From positions 2,790,001-2,854,000 of the forward strand of contig NZ_CP029481.1 in the NCBI RefSeq assembly GCF_003151255.1: a DNA stretch of 64,000 bases. The letters are read 5' to 3'. The position numbers and the translations under genes are program-made. Position 1 is the stretch's first letter; every line of letters begins with the position of its first letter. Shown one piece after another: positions 8,717-17,500 of this stretch. Origin of the DNA: Microvirga sp. 17 mud 1-3. GTDB lineage: Bacteria > Pseudomonadota > Alphaproteobacteria > Rhizobiales > Beijerinckiaceae. Under the pieces are notes generated by a model. It saw only the letters and a program-made list of their open reading frames with translations, ran no database searches and was not told the origin of the DNA.

Positions 8717-9136
8717 TCAATCGTCGCGGTAGACCCGCTCGTTGCGCTCGTGGCGTTCCTGCGCCTCGAGCGACAGGGTCGCGATGGGACGGGCCTCGAG
8801 GCGCTTGAGCGAAATGGGATCGCCCGTTTCCTCGCAATATCCGTAGGTGCCATCGTCGATCCGCGCCAGGGCGGCATCGATCTTGGCGATCAGCTTGCGC
8901 TGCCGGTCCCGGGCCCGGAGCTCGATGGCCCGGTCCGTTTCGGAGGAAGCGCGATCTGCGAGATCGGGATGGTTCTCGTTCTCGCTCTGCAGGGCGGCCA
9001 GGGTTTCCTGGGCCTCCTTCAGGATCTCGCCCTTCCACCGAATAAGCTTACGTCTGAAATATTCCCGCTGGCGTTCATTCATGAAGGGCTCGTCCTCAGT
9101 CGGACGATAACCCTCATCGATTACGGTGCTTGTCAT
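8717..9136 (-). CDS. dksA: RNA polymerase-binding transcription factor DksA
   Basis: Secondary-channel regulator that works with ppGpp at rRNA and amino-acid promoters. The 139-residue product has the long coiled-coil with a DLADRA tip matching the functional D-x-x-D-x-A motif, and the C-terminal zinc-finger region. Only one cysteine of the canonical four remains (YGYCEETGDPI), so this is the cysteine-poor form common in alphaproteobacteria that need not bind zinc. The ATG at 9136 (MTSTVIDEGY) begins the conserved region; the open frame extends further upstream without family similarity. It is convergent with the FliO-like gene. Confidence 0.93.
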   Translation of the reverse strand: MTSTVIDEGYRPTEDEPFMNERQREYFRRKLIRWKGEILKEAQETLAALQSENENHPDLADRASSETDRAIELRARDRQRKLIAKIDAALARIDDGTYGYCEETGDPISLKRLEARPIATLSLEAQERHERNERVYRDD

Positions 9137-9409
9137 TGTGGGCCGTTTATCCCCGATGAACTGTGGCGCCCCTATATCGCCAAGCGAGCCCCGGGACAAC
9201 GCGCAAGAGCGTCATCGATTTGTCTAAGACGCCGCAGCCCGAAGGAGCCCCCTCCCCCGGAAGGGCAATGGACCAGCCCTGAAGCCGAGTCGGCCGATGG
9301 GCGCAGGCCGAGCTGCCGCAAGCCCTGCGGCGCGCACGATCCGGCGTCCTTTCGAACGGAATGCGTCTGTCCGACCCCAGAAATACGAGACCGCCCTAGG
9401 TTCGATGTC

Positions 9410-10462
9410 CTAGCGCAGGCTCTCCAAAGCCTTCACGATATCGTTCTCAATCGCCATGGCGATGGGCTGCCGGTAATGGCTCAGGTCGAAGAAGTAATCG
9501 GGATTGTGGTTCTCCGGCCTGTCGATTCGCCAGTCCACCACGGCACTCCTGGGGTGCCCGGCCAGAGCCGCCTTCATGGCCGCCTTGCAGGCCTTGTCGA
9601 GGTAGCCGTCCTCCGTCCGCTCGGGCGGAAGATAGCTCTTGTACCGGGCCGGATGAACGACAATGAGCGCAGTCTCGGCCGGCAGGGACTCCGCAAGGGC
9701 CTTCAGCTTGTCGGCCACCGGAAACTTGCGCTGCCCTTCCTTGGGATCTCGCTCGAAGGTGGGCTCGCTGGCGAAATAGGGCTTTTCGAGCCGGGCGCGG
9801 ACCTCCGGGCGGGTGTCATAGCCGAGGTTCAGGTAGTCGGGCTCGTAGTCCCAGTAGCCGTCCGGGCGTGCCCGCGCGGGATTCTTGCCGAATACGTAGC
9901 CGAAGCGGCGCGGCAGCTCCTCGAGGATGTCGTAGCGCATCAACCCCTTGGCATATTCCACGGGGTTTGCAGCGTAGAGCCAGAACGGGAACGGCCGGAA
10001 ATTGGGCATCTCCGGGTCGGAGGTGCACCAGGTCTCGTCGGAATCGACCACGAGGGCCTTCACGGGGCCCTTCCGGTGCTTGAGGAACCAGTCGATGAGG
10101 ACGAAATGCTCCTTCGGCCCGGTGGCCGGGACCGCAAGCTGCAGGAAGTTGAAGCCGGTCCGCTTGTTCAGCCGATCCGGGGACAGGAGCTGGATCTGGG
10201 AATTGCCGAAGATCGCCGCATCGAAGGAGGGATCGCGCCCCCGGCTCGCATTGGCCGTGCGGGGACCCTGGGGACGCACGCCTTCACGCCCGAAAAGCAG
10301 GGAGCGGCCCGTATCATAGGGGTCGATCACGTAGGCGGCCGCGATGACGCCGAGGACGGCCGCAACCGTCAAGCCGACGAGGAAGACCGAGAAGCGCCGC
10401 CAGGACGTCTCGGTGGCTTCGGTGGCCGCGATGGCCTCAGAACTGGAAGTAGATGAATTCAT
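9410..10462 (-). CDS. SGNH/AlgJ-AlgX-like partner of an MBOAT acyltransferase
   Basis: A 350-residue membrane-anchored protein with one N-terminal helix (about 24-46, FSVFLVGLTVAAVLGVIAAAYV) and a periplasmic domain. An SGNH-hydrolase-like block I (IFGNSQIQLL) and a late Asp/His-containing block (YFFDLSHYRQPI) suggest an acetyl-esterase/transferase fold of the AlgJ/AlgX kind. The start overlaps the MBOAT gene by 26 nt, so the two are co-translated. Such pairs O-acetylate exported polysaccharides: MBOAT moves the acyl group across the membrane and the SGNH-like partner places it. The acceptor is unknown and the assignment rests partly on context. Confidence 0.65.
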   Translation of the reverse strand: MNSSTSSSEAIAATEATETSWRRFSVFLVGLTVAAVLGVIAAAYVIDPYDTGRSLLFGREGVRPQGPRTANASRGRDPSFDAAIFGNSQIQLLSPDRLNKRTGFNFLQLAVPATGPKEHFVLIDWFLKHRKGPVKALVVDSDETWCTSDPEMPNFRPFPFWLYAANPVEYAKGLMRYDILEELPRRFGYVFGKNPARARPDGYWDYEPDYLNLGYDTRPEVRARLEKPYFASEPTFERDPKEGQRKFPVADKLKALAESLPAETALIVVHPARYKSYLPPERTEDGYLDKACKAAMKAALAGHPRSAVVDWRIDRPENHNPDYFFDLSHYRQPIAMAIENDIVKALESLR

Positions 10463-11810
10463 AGTTCACGTCGTCGCCGATCTTGAACAAGACGATCACG
10501 AAGAGGAGCGCGAAGAGAAGCGCGATCCAGCGCCGGGGCGGCAGCTTGTGGACCAGGGTCCAGGCAGTCGGCCCGATGAACGCAAAGGCCGCGCCGACAG
10601 CGATGGCCCGCCACTTCATGCCCGCCCCGTCGGCCCCGAGGCCGAGCATTCCCTGATAGATGCGCCAGGCCGCATCGAAGCTCTGGGCCCGGAACACGAT
10701 GATGGTCAGCACGAAGAAGCTGAACATGCAGAACCAGCCGAGGATCTTCGGCATGGTGAACCCGGCCTTGCGCCACAGGGTGTTGGCCGCAAGGCCCACT
10801 CCGTGCATGAAGCCCCAGGCCACATAGGTCAGCCCCGCCCCGTGCCAGAGGCCGCCGAGGGTCATGGTGGCCGTGAGCGCGCCGATCTGGATGGCCAGGC
10901 CCCGGCGGCTACCGCCCATGGCGATGTAGAGATAATCCCGCAGGAAGCGGGACAGGGTCATGTGCCAGCGCCGCCAGAAATCCTGCAGGGAGATGGCCCG
11001 GTAGGGCGAGTCGAAGTTCTGCGGCAGCACGATGCCGAACAGGAGCCCGAGGCCGAGGGCCATGTCGGTATAGCCCGAGAAATCGAAATAGACCTGGAAC
11101 GTGAAGCCCAAAGCCGCCTGCCAGGCCTCGCCCATGCCGATGGCGTGGCCGGCCATGGCGCTTTGGTAGATCGGGTTGGCGTATTCGGCCAGCTGATCGC
11201 CCAGGAACACTTTCTTGGCGAGGCCGAAGACCAGGAGCATCAGGCCGCGGGCGAAGCGCTCCGCAGCGTCGGAGCGCGCATAGGGCCGCTCCTCGAACTG
11301 GTGCATGATCTCGCTCCAGCGCACCAGCGGACCGGCCAGCACCTGCGGGAAGAACGCGATGTAGAGGCCGTAGCGGACGAGATCGAAGCGCGGCGCTTTG
11401 CCGGCCTTCAAATCCGTCAGGTACATGATGTGGTGGAAGGTGAAGAACGAGATGCCGAGCGGCAGGGCGATGTCGTAATGGGGCGCCGCGATCCCGGGGA
11501 TCATGTCGGCCAGGTCGGCGAAGAAATTGAAATACTTGAAGATCGCCAGGACGATCAGGTTCGCGCCGATGGCGAGCGGGATCAGGACATCCCGCCCGGA
11601 GCGGATGAAGGCACGGGCGACGAGCCAGTTGACCAGGATCGAGACGATCAGGAGCGGCGCGAAGCGCCAGTCCCAGTAGCCATAGAAGACGAGCGAGAGG
11701 AGGAGCAGCACCGGCAGGCGCCATTCGGGCCTGAAGCGCTCCACGAGCCAATGCACCAGAAGCGCAATGGGAAGAAAGGCAAAGAGAAAGACGAACGAAT
11801 TGAAGAGCAT
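10437..11810 (-). CDS. MBOAT-family O-acyltransferase (AlgI-like)
   Basis: A 457-residue polytopic membrane protein of the membrane-bound O-acyltransferase family, which transfers acetyl groups to polysaccharides on the periplasmic side. It opens MLFNSFVFLFAFLPIALLVHW as AlgI-like proteins do. The family core is visible: SLQDFWRRWHMTLSRFLRDY, then LGGLWHGAGLTYVAWGFMHG with the catalytic His in the WHG motif. It is the first gene of a two-gene operon with the SGNH-like partner. No polysaccharide synthase lies beside it, so the substrate is not deducible here. Confidence 0.92.
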   Translation of the reverse strand: MLFNSFVFLFAFLPIALLVHWLVERFRPEWRLPVLLLLSLVFYGYWDWRFAPLLIVSILVNWLVARAFIRSGRDVLIPLAIGANLIVLAIFKYFNFFADLADMIPGIAAPHYDIALPLGISFFTFHHIMYLTDLKAGKAPRFDLVRYGLYIAFFPQVLAGPLVRWSEIMHQFEERPYARSDAAERFARGLMLLVFGLAKKVFLGDQLAEYANPIYQSAMAGHAIGMGEAWQAALGFTFQVYFDFSGYTDMALGLGLLFGIVLPQNFDSPYRAISLQDFWRRWHMTLSRFLRDYLYIAMGGSRRGLAIQIGALTATMTLGGLWHGAGLTYVAWGFMHGVGLAANTLWRKAGFTMPKILGWFCMFSFFVLTIIVFRAQSFDAAWRIYQGMLGLGADGAGMKWRAIAVGAAFAFIGPTAWTLVHKLPPRRWIALLFALLFVIVLFKIGDDVNYEFIYFQF

Positions 11811-12045
11811 CGCAATCGGAACGGGTCAGACGGCGCGCCACGCTCCCTTCCGCGCCAGAAGGCGGGTCCTTGTGCGGGAATACGCCGCCGCCGTCAACGC
11901 TCCAGAGGGTGGCGCGCTGCCGCTCCCTGCAGAGAGGGGGTGACGGCGGCGCAATGCTGCTCTTCGCTCCGCAGACATGCCCGGGAGGCCAAGACATAAC
12001 GACGCGTTCGCTCGGTCCGCGCATTGGACACAGGAGTCAGAACCC

Positions 12046-12104
12046 TTGTAATTCATCCGGCATCATCCATATACCATCCATGCAGATGGTATATGGATGA
12101 TGCC
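12046..12104 (+). promoter_or_regulatory. Promoter/operator of the RHH regulator: 46-bp palindrome
   Basis: Positions 12059-12078 and 12085-12104 are perfect inverted repeats (20-bp arms, GGCATCATCCATATACCATC and its complement) around CATGCA. A -35-like TTGTAA (12046-12051) and -10-like ATATAC (12069-12074, 17-bp spacing) put the -10 and start site inside the palindrome, which also covers the first codons of the regulator gene. An autorepression operator is the simplest reading; a cruciform or an mRNA hairpin hiding the start codon is the alternative. Confidence 0.7.
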
Positions 12105-12522
12105 AATGACGAGAGTGCAGGATCTCAGGCCGCGGATCCCGGAAACCGAGAAGATCACGATCAACCTCGGCTACGTGGATCTCGGGCACATCGATCTTCT
12201 GGTGCAGGAAGGTTTTTATTCCAATCGCACGGATTTCATCCGGACCGCCATCCGCAACCAGCTCGACCGTCACGGCGACGCGGTCCGGCAATCGGTGGCC
12301 CGGCACCGGCTCGATCTTGGCCTGCATCACTATACGCGCCGGGACCTTGAGCAGGTCCGGGCGGCCGGCGAGACATTGCATATCCAGGTTCTCGGGCTGG
12401 CGGTGATCGCGAACGACGTCTCGCCGGAGCTTGCCCGGGACACTATCGCGTCCATTCACGTCCTTGGTGCGCTGCAGGCGAGCCCGGCCGTGAAGGCGGC
12501 TCTGGGCGACCGCATCCGCTGA
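12097..12522 (+). CDS. Ribbon-helix-helix (CopG-type) transcriptional regulator
   Basis: A 141-residue DNA-binding protein. The RHH domain is near residues 14-55: a beta strand (EKITINLGYVDLG) followed by HIDLLVQEGFYSNRTDFIRT and a second helix. The C-terminal half (YTRRDLEQVRAAGETLHIQV, then VIANDVSPELARDTIASIHV) resembles a ligand- or dimer-forming regulatory domain of unknown specificity. Three in-frame ATGs (12097, 12100, 12106) are possible starts; none has a strong ribosome site. A large palindrome covers its promoter and start. It lies 81 nt upstream of an esterase gene on the same strand, which it probably also controls. Confidence 0.85.
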   Translation: MMPMTRVQDLRPRIPETEKITINLGYVDLGHIDLLVQEGFYSNRTDFIRTAIRNQLDRHGDAVRQSVARHRLDLGLHHYTRRDLEQVRAAGETLHIQVLGLAVIANDVSPELARDTIASIHVLGALQASPAVKAALGDRIR

Positions 12523-12603
12523 CGTTTCCCCTCGTGGCCTCCTCCCCGGCGGACGGTGGCCTCCTGTTCTTTTAGACCTTTGCCAACAATAAGGACCAAG
12601 TTC

Positions 12604-13707
12604 ATGGCCGTGCTTTCGAAGATCGACATGATGGAGGCGACCCGTCTCACCCGCGAGGGGCGCCTCGACGAAGCCATGGGCGTCCTCCAGAAAGCGCTCG
12701 GAACCCCGCCCATGGGCGGATCCACGATGGAGGGCGGGTCTCCGTTCCCGAAGACGGTCCACACGCTCCTCGACCGTCTGGGCCAGGGCGGTGGCCTGAG
12801 CGAAACCCTGCGCCGCCCCGCGGTCCGGGACCAGCCGGTTCCGGAAGGCGCCCGTTTCGAGGAGCGCACTTACGCCGATGTGGCCGGCAGCCGGACCTAC
12901 AAGCTTTACGTTCCGAGCGGCTACCTGGGCGAGGCGGTCCCGCTCGTCGTGATGCTCCACGGCTGCACCCAGTCCCCCGACGATTTCGCCGTCGGCACCG
13001 GCATGAACGACCTCGCCGAGGAACATACAGTCCTTGTCGCCTACCCGGCGCAGGCTCCCTCGGCCAATGCCTCGAAATGCTGGAACTGGTTCAAGGCAGG
13101 CGACCAGAAGCGGGATCGGGGCGAACCCTCGCTCATCGCCGGCATGACGCGCGAGGTCATGCGCGATTTTGCGGTCGATTCCGAACGCGTCTATGTCGCG
13201 GGCCTTTCGGCCGGAGGGGCCTTTGCGGCCGTCATGGGCGCAACCTACCCGGATCTTTATGCCGCCATCGGGGTCCATTCGGGATTGGCCTGCGGCGCGG
13301 CCCGCGACATGCCGTCAGCCTTCGAGGCGATGCGGCAGGGCGGATCCGCAACGGCGAGAAAAACGGATTGGTCTGGCGGATTCACGGCCCCCGTTCCGAC
13401 GATCGTGTTCCATGGCGACCGCGACACCACCGTCAATCCCCTCAACGGCGATCAGGTGATCGCTCAGTCCAAGGCAGCGGCGGCTTTGAACATGGAGGTC
13501 CATCGCGGCGTGTCTCCAGGCGGCATCGCCTATACGCGCAGCGTCCAATCGGACGAGACCGGACATCCCGTGCTCGAACAATGGGTCCTGCATGGGATGG
13601 GCCATGCCTGGTCCGGGGGGAGCCCGGCCGGCTCCTATACCGAACCCCGCGGCCCCGATGCCAGCAGAGAGATAATGCGCTTCTTCCTGCAGCACCCGAG
13701 GACCTGA
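12604..13707 (+). CDS. PHB-depolymerase-family (Esterase_phd) hydrolase
   Basis: A 367-residue alpha/beta hydrolase of the poly(3-hydroxybutyrate) depolymerase/feruloyl esterase type. The oxyanion region is VVMLHGCTQSPDDF, the nucleophile Ser lies in GLSAGG, the Asp in VFHGDRDTTV and the His in HGMGHAWSGG, giving a full triad. The N-terminal 80 residues form a poorly conserved extension without an evident signal peptide, so the enzyme may be cytoplasmic. The ATG at 12604 has AAGGA about 11 nt upstream and is preferred over an upstream frame extension. The RHH regulator precedes it. Whether the substrate is PHB or another ester is open. Confidence 0.88.
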   Translation: MAVLSKIDMMEATRLTREGRLDEAMGVLQKALGTPPMGGSTMEGGSPFPKTVHTLLDRLGQGGGLSETLRRPAVRDQPVPEGARFEERTYADVAGSRTYKLYVPSGYLGEAVPLVVMLHGCTQSPDDFAVGTGMNDLAEEHTVLVAYPAQAPSANASKCWNWFKAGDQKRDRGEPSLIAGMTREVMRDFAVDSERVYVAGLSAGGAFAAVMGATYPDLYAAIGVHSGLACGAARDMPSAFEAMRQGGSATARKTDWSGGFTAPVPTIVFHGDRDTTVNPLNGDQVIAQSKAAAALNMEVHRGVSPGGIAYTRSVQSDETGHPVLEQWVLHGMGHAWSGGSPAGSYTEPRGPDASREIMRFFLQHPRT

Positions 13708-13717
13708 CTTCCCATGC

Positions 13718-14392
13718 CTCAGGTCGCCGCCGCCTCCGTGCGGCTGACGAGCTCGCCGGCCACGTCGCCGATCTTCGGGGCCTCCTCGCGGATGAAGGGC
13801 AGCGGCCGGCAGACCGACAGGGCCGCGAGGCCGAACCGGGCCGTCATGAGGCCGTTCAGCACCCCCTCGCCCAGCTTGGCCGAGATCCGGGCCGCGAGGC
13901 CGAGCCCGAGGACCTGCTGGAGGACGCTGTCGCCCACCGCCATGCCGCCCGTGACGGCAAGGTGATTGAAGGCCGCCTTGGCGAGGCGCAGGAAGCCGAA
14001 GAGGCCCGGCCGGCCGCCATAGATCCGCGCGAGAGTCCGCAGGAGCCGCACGGCCGCGAAGATCACGAAAGCCACGTCCACGATGGCCCGGGGGCTCACG
14101 GCCGTGACCAGGGAAACCTGCTTGGCCGCCCCCGCGATGGCGCGCTTCGCCTGGGCATCGAGAGGCGCAAGAAGCTCCCGCTCGGCCATGGCGAGGCGAT
14201 CGTCCGCGTCGATGATCTCGTCCATCACGTTCATGAGCCGGGCGCTGCCCTGGACGGCGCCGGCCCGGGAGCCGTAGAGGTTCAGGAGTTCCGACACTAC
14301 GGTCTTGGCGGCCTTGTGGTCCTTCACGGCGAGCGCATCGATGGCCGCTTCCCGCAAGCGCTCGATCTTCTGCTCCCGCCAGATCCCCCTCA
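13718..14392 (-). pseudogene. Truncated duplicate of ycjF (3' two-thirds only)
   Basis: This 675-bp stretch reads as identical to 18770-19444, the C-terminal 224 codons of the intact ycjF, and begins one base past the shared stop codon. It lacks the first ~104 residues, including both membrane helices, and breaks directly after the second helix. The frame stays open upstream into unrelated sequence up to 14576, giving a chimeric 285-codon frame whose first ~60 residues resemble nothing and overlap the autotransporter start antisense. It is therefore treated as a pseudogene. It forms one arm of the direct repeat that brackets the autotransporter. Confidence 0.85.
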
Positions 14393-14545
14393 AAGCCCCC
14401 CAGGGAACAGTTGCCGTTGGGTAACATGGAGAAAGAAAGATCTTCCGCAGAGGAATCTGTCGTAGAATGGTAGGCTTTTCCTCACAATACTGCACGGCCC
14501 AACCGACTGGCATCCGATTTGCGCCTATGCCTACGAGGATCGTGC

Positions 14546-17500
14546 ATGAGATTGTCGCCCTCTTCCCGTCGCGCATTGTGGCATTCCACTACCCGAATCC
14601 GCGCGGTTTCCACCTTCCGGCCGCGCTCGGCAGGCGCGAGGCTTGTCCGCACCGCCCTCCTGAGTGCGGTCGCCCTACCGACGTCCGCCTGGGCTCAATC
14701 GACATCGGTATGGAACGGAGGGATGCCGGGATCATATTGGCAGGACAGCTCCAACTGGAACATGCTTCCATCATCGAGCGACCTGGCGGTCATCGATAAC
14801 GGCGATGTCGTTTATGTCGACGGGAGCCAGGGCTTCGCCGACGCGGGGATCCTCAGGATCGGATCGACCTTCGGCGCAGTGGGCGGAACGGTCTCGATCG
14901 TGAATGGCGGGTCGCTTTCGCTCGGATCAGGGGCCACATCAGGAATTGGCTACGAGACGGGCACCATCGGCAATGTCATCGTGGAGGGTTTCAGCTCGCG
15001 GTGGAACGGCTCGTCCAGCAACCTCACGGTCGGATACCGCGGAGAAGGAAACGTCATCGTCAGGAATCTCGGCACGATGAGCGTTTCCAACCTCTATATC
15101 GGCGACCTCAGTGGGAACGGTACTGTGACGGTATCGTCCGGCGGCACGCTCAACGTTTTCCAGGGCACTCACCTGGGGCGCGGGTTCGGCTCATCGGACG
15201 CGATATTGAATGTCTATAGTGGTGGCGGCGCTTTCCTGAACTCGCTTTCCACCGGCCTGTTCGCGCCCAGCACGGTCAATGTGAGCGGCCCGGGCTCCTG
15301 GCTTTCCGTGGCATCGACCTTTGCCCTGGGAGAAGGCTCCGCCGGAGGCACGCTCAACCTGGGCGACGACGGCAAGATTACCGTCGGCAACGGTTCCGGC
15401 ACCATCACTATCGGGGGCGGCGGCGCAGGCTGGGGAATCTTCAGTGTTGGTGGTGCGGCCGGTTCTCCGGCAGTCGCGCCTGGCACTATCCAGGCTGCAG
15501 CCGTCAACCTGTCCGCCGGGAGCCTCCTAAACTTCAATCATACCGCGTCCGCTTACGTCTTCTCACCGCAAATTACCGGTTCGGGACAGGTACACGTGAA
15601 TAGCGGCACGACCGTATTGGAGAGGGCGAACACCTATTCGGGCGGCACGGTCGTCAATTTCGGTGCCCTCATCGCCAATGCGAGCGGGGCCCTCGGCTCC
15701 GGTGCCGTCTCCCTGAACTCGGATACGGCGTCTCTGACCTATGGCGGCGCGGGCGTGAGCGCCGGACCCGCGGCGATCACGCTTAACAATTCGAGCAAGG
15801 TCACCTTCAGCAACGGAGCGAGTGCCGGTTCGGCGAGCATCACTATCGCGAACGATCCCTCACCGAGCCTGGGGATGGGCCTGTTCTTGACGGAGAACTC
15901 CACGGCCGGCAATGCCACCATCACGAATGTTTTCGGGGGTGGCTACCAGACCGTCACCTTCAGGGGCACCAGCACTGCGGGATCCGCGTCGATCACGAAC
16001 GGCAGCGGCGCCGTCACGGCTTTCGAGAATAACAGTTCGGCGGGCGCTGCCAGCATCACCAATAATGGCGGGAGCACGTTCCTCCAGAACAACGCGACGG
16101 GCGGAACCGCGACCTTCGTTAATACCAACGGTTCGCTCGAAGTGTCTGGATCGAGCAACCTGGAATCCGCCACCGTCACCAACGGGGCGATGGGACGGAC
16201 CTACATCTACGGCAATGCGTCGGGCGGCAAAGCGCGGATCGTCAACAATTCCACCGGCTTTCTCGATATCTCGGGTCTGAGCAGCGCCGGCACCACTCTC
16301 GGTTCGATCGAGGGCGCAGGAGAGGTGCGGCTCGGTTCCAAGAACCTGACGGTCGGTTCCAATAATCTGAGCACGACGGTTTCTGGTCTCATTAGCGGCC
16401 TGGGGGCGCTGACCAAGGTCGGCACAGGCACCCTGACACTTACGGGGGTCAACTCTTATGCGGGCGGCACCACGATCAGCCAGGGCACACTCGAAATCCA
16501 GAGCGCTGCGGCCCTTGGCTCACTTGGCAGAAGCCCTGTTATCCTGAACGGCGGACAGCTACGCTCGAACATTACCTCACTAGATGTATTATTGAATCCT
16601 GTGAGATTTGCGGATAGCAGCGTCATTTCGGTCGCGCCTGGCCAGACCTTCAACATCAATCTCGCCGAGGTTGATGCCGGCGTTACTCTGCGCTTCGGTA
16701 CTGCTTCTGATACCGGAACTCTCGTTCCTGTCGGCATTAACCTTGCTACAGCCGGCTCCACTACCGTCGAGGTGAATGGCGGCACGCTTCGCGCCGGCGG
16801 TCCCCAGCTTCCCAAGCTGCTCGCCGCTGCCGACAGAACGACAATCGCTGACGGCGCCACACTGGATCTAAGCACCCTTGGGGCCACGATCCGGAACCTA
16901 CGGGGCGCGGGCACCCTTATGGGCAGAGACGACACGGTCCAGATCATGAGCGGGGATTTCGCTGGCCGCATCACTGGCGATGTTGCGCTCTACAAGATCT
17001 CATCGGATTCCCTGAAACTTGACGGCGCCAGCACCCTGACCGGCCCGACCTATGTCCAGGCCGGACAACTGGCCGTCAACGGCTCGCTCGCCTCCTCGCC
17101 CGTCACGGTGACAGGGGGCACGCTGTCCGGCACCGGCACGGTGGGGCGGCTTAGCCTGCAGAGCGGTGGCACAGTGGCACCGGGCAATTCCATCGGCACC
17201 CTGAATGTCGCCGGTCCCCTCTCGTTCGGCCCCGGCGCGTTCTATGCGGTCGAGATCGACGGCGCCGGCCGCTCCGACCGCATTGCCGTCACCGGCACCG
17301 CCACGCTCAACGGCGGTACCGTGCAGATCCTGCCCGACCAGGGCATCAACTTCCTGGCCGACCATGCCTACACCATCCTGACCGCCCAGGGCGGGCGCAC
17401 CGGCACCTTTGCGGGCACCCAGAGCACGGACTTTGCCTTCATCACGCCGACGCTCGGCTATACGGCTGATGCGGTCACGCTCACCATGGTCCGCAAGACT

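Noticed and set aside
8582..12024. Long plus- and minus-strand frames opposite dksA, the SGNH-like and MBOAT genes
   Set aside because: They overlap well-supported genes in other frames, are Arg/Pro/Ala-biased, and lack start signals.
14393..14576. N-terminal 60-residue extension of the truncated ycjF frame as a new gene
   Set aside because: It overlaps the autotransporter start antisense and resembles nothing; it is the chance frame at the duplication junction.
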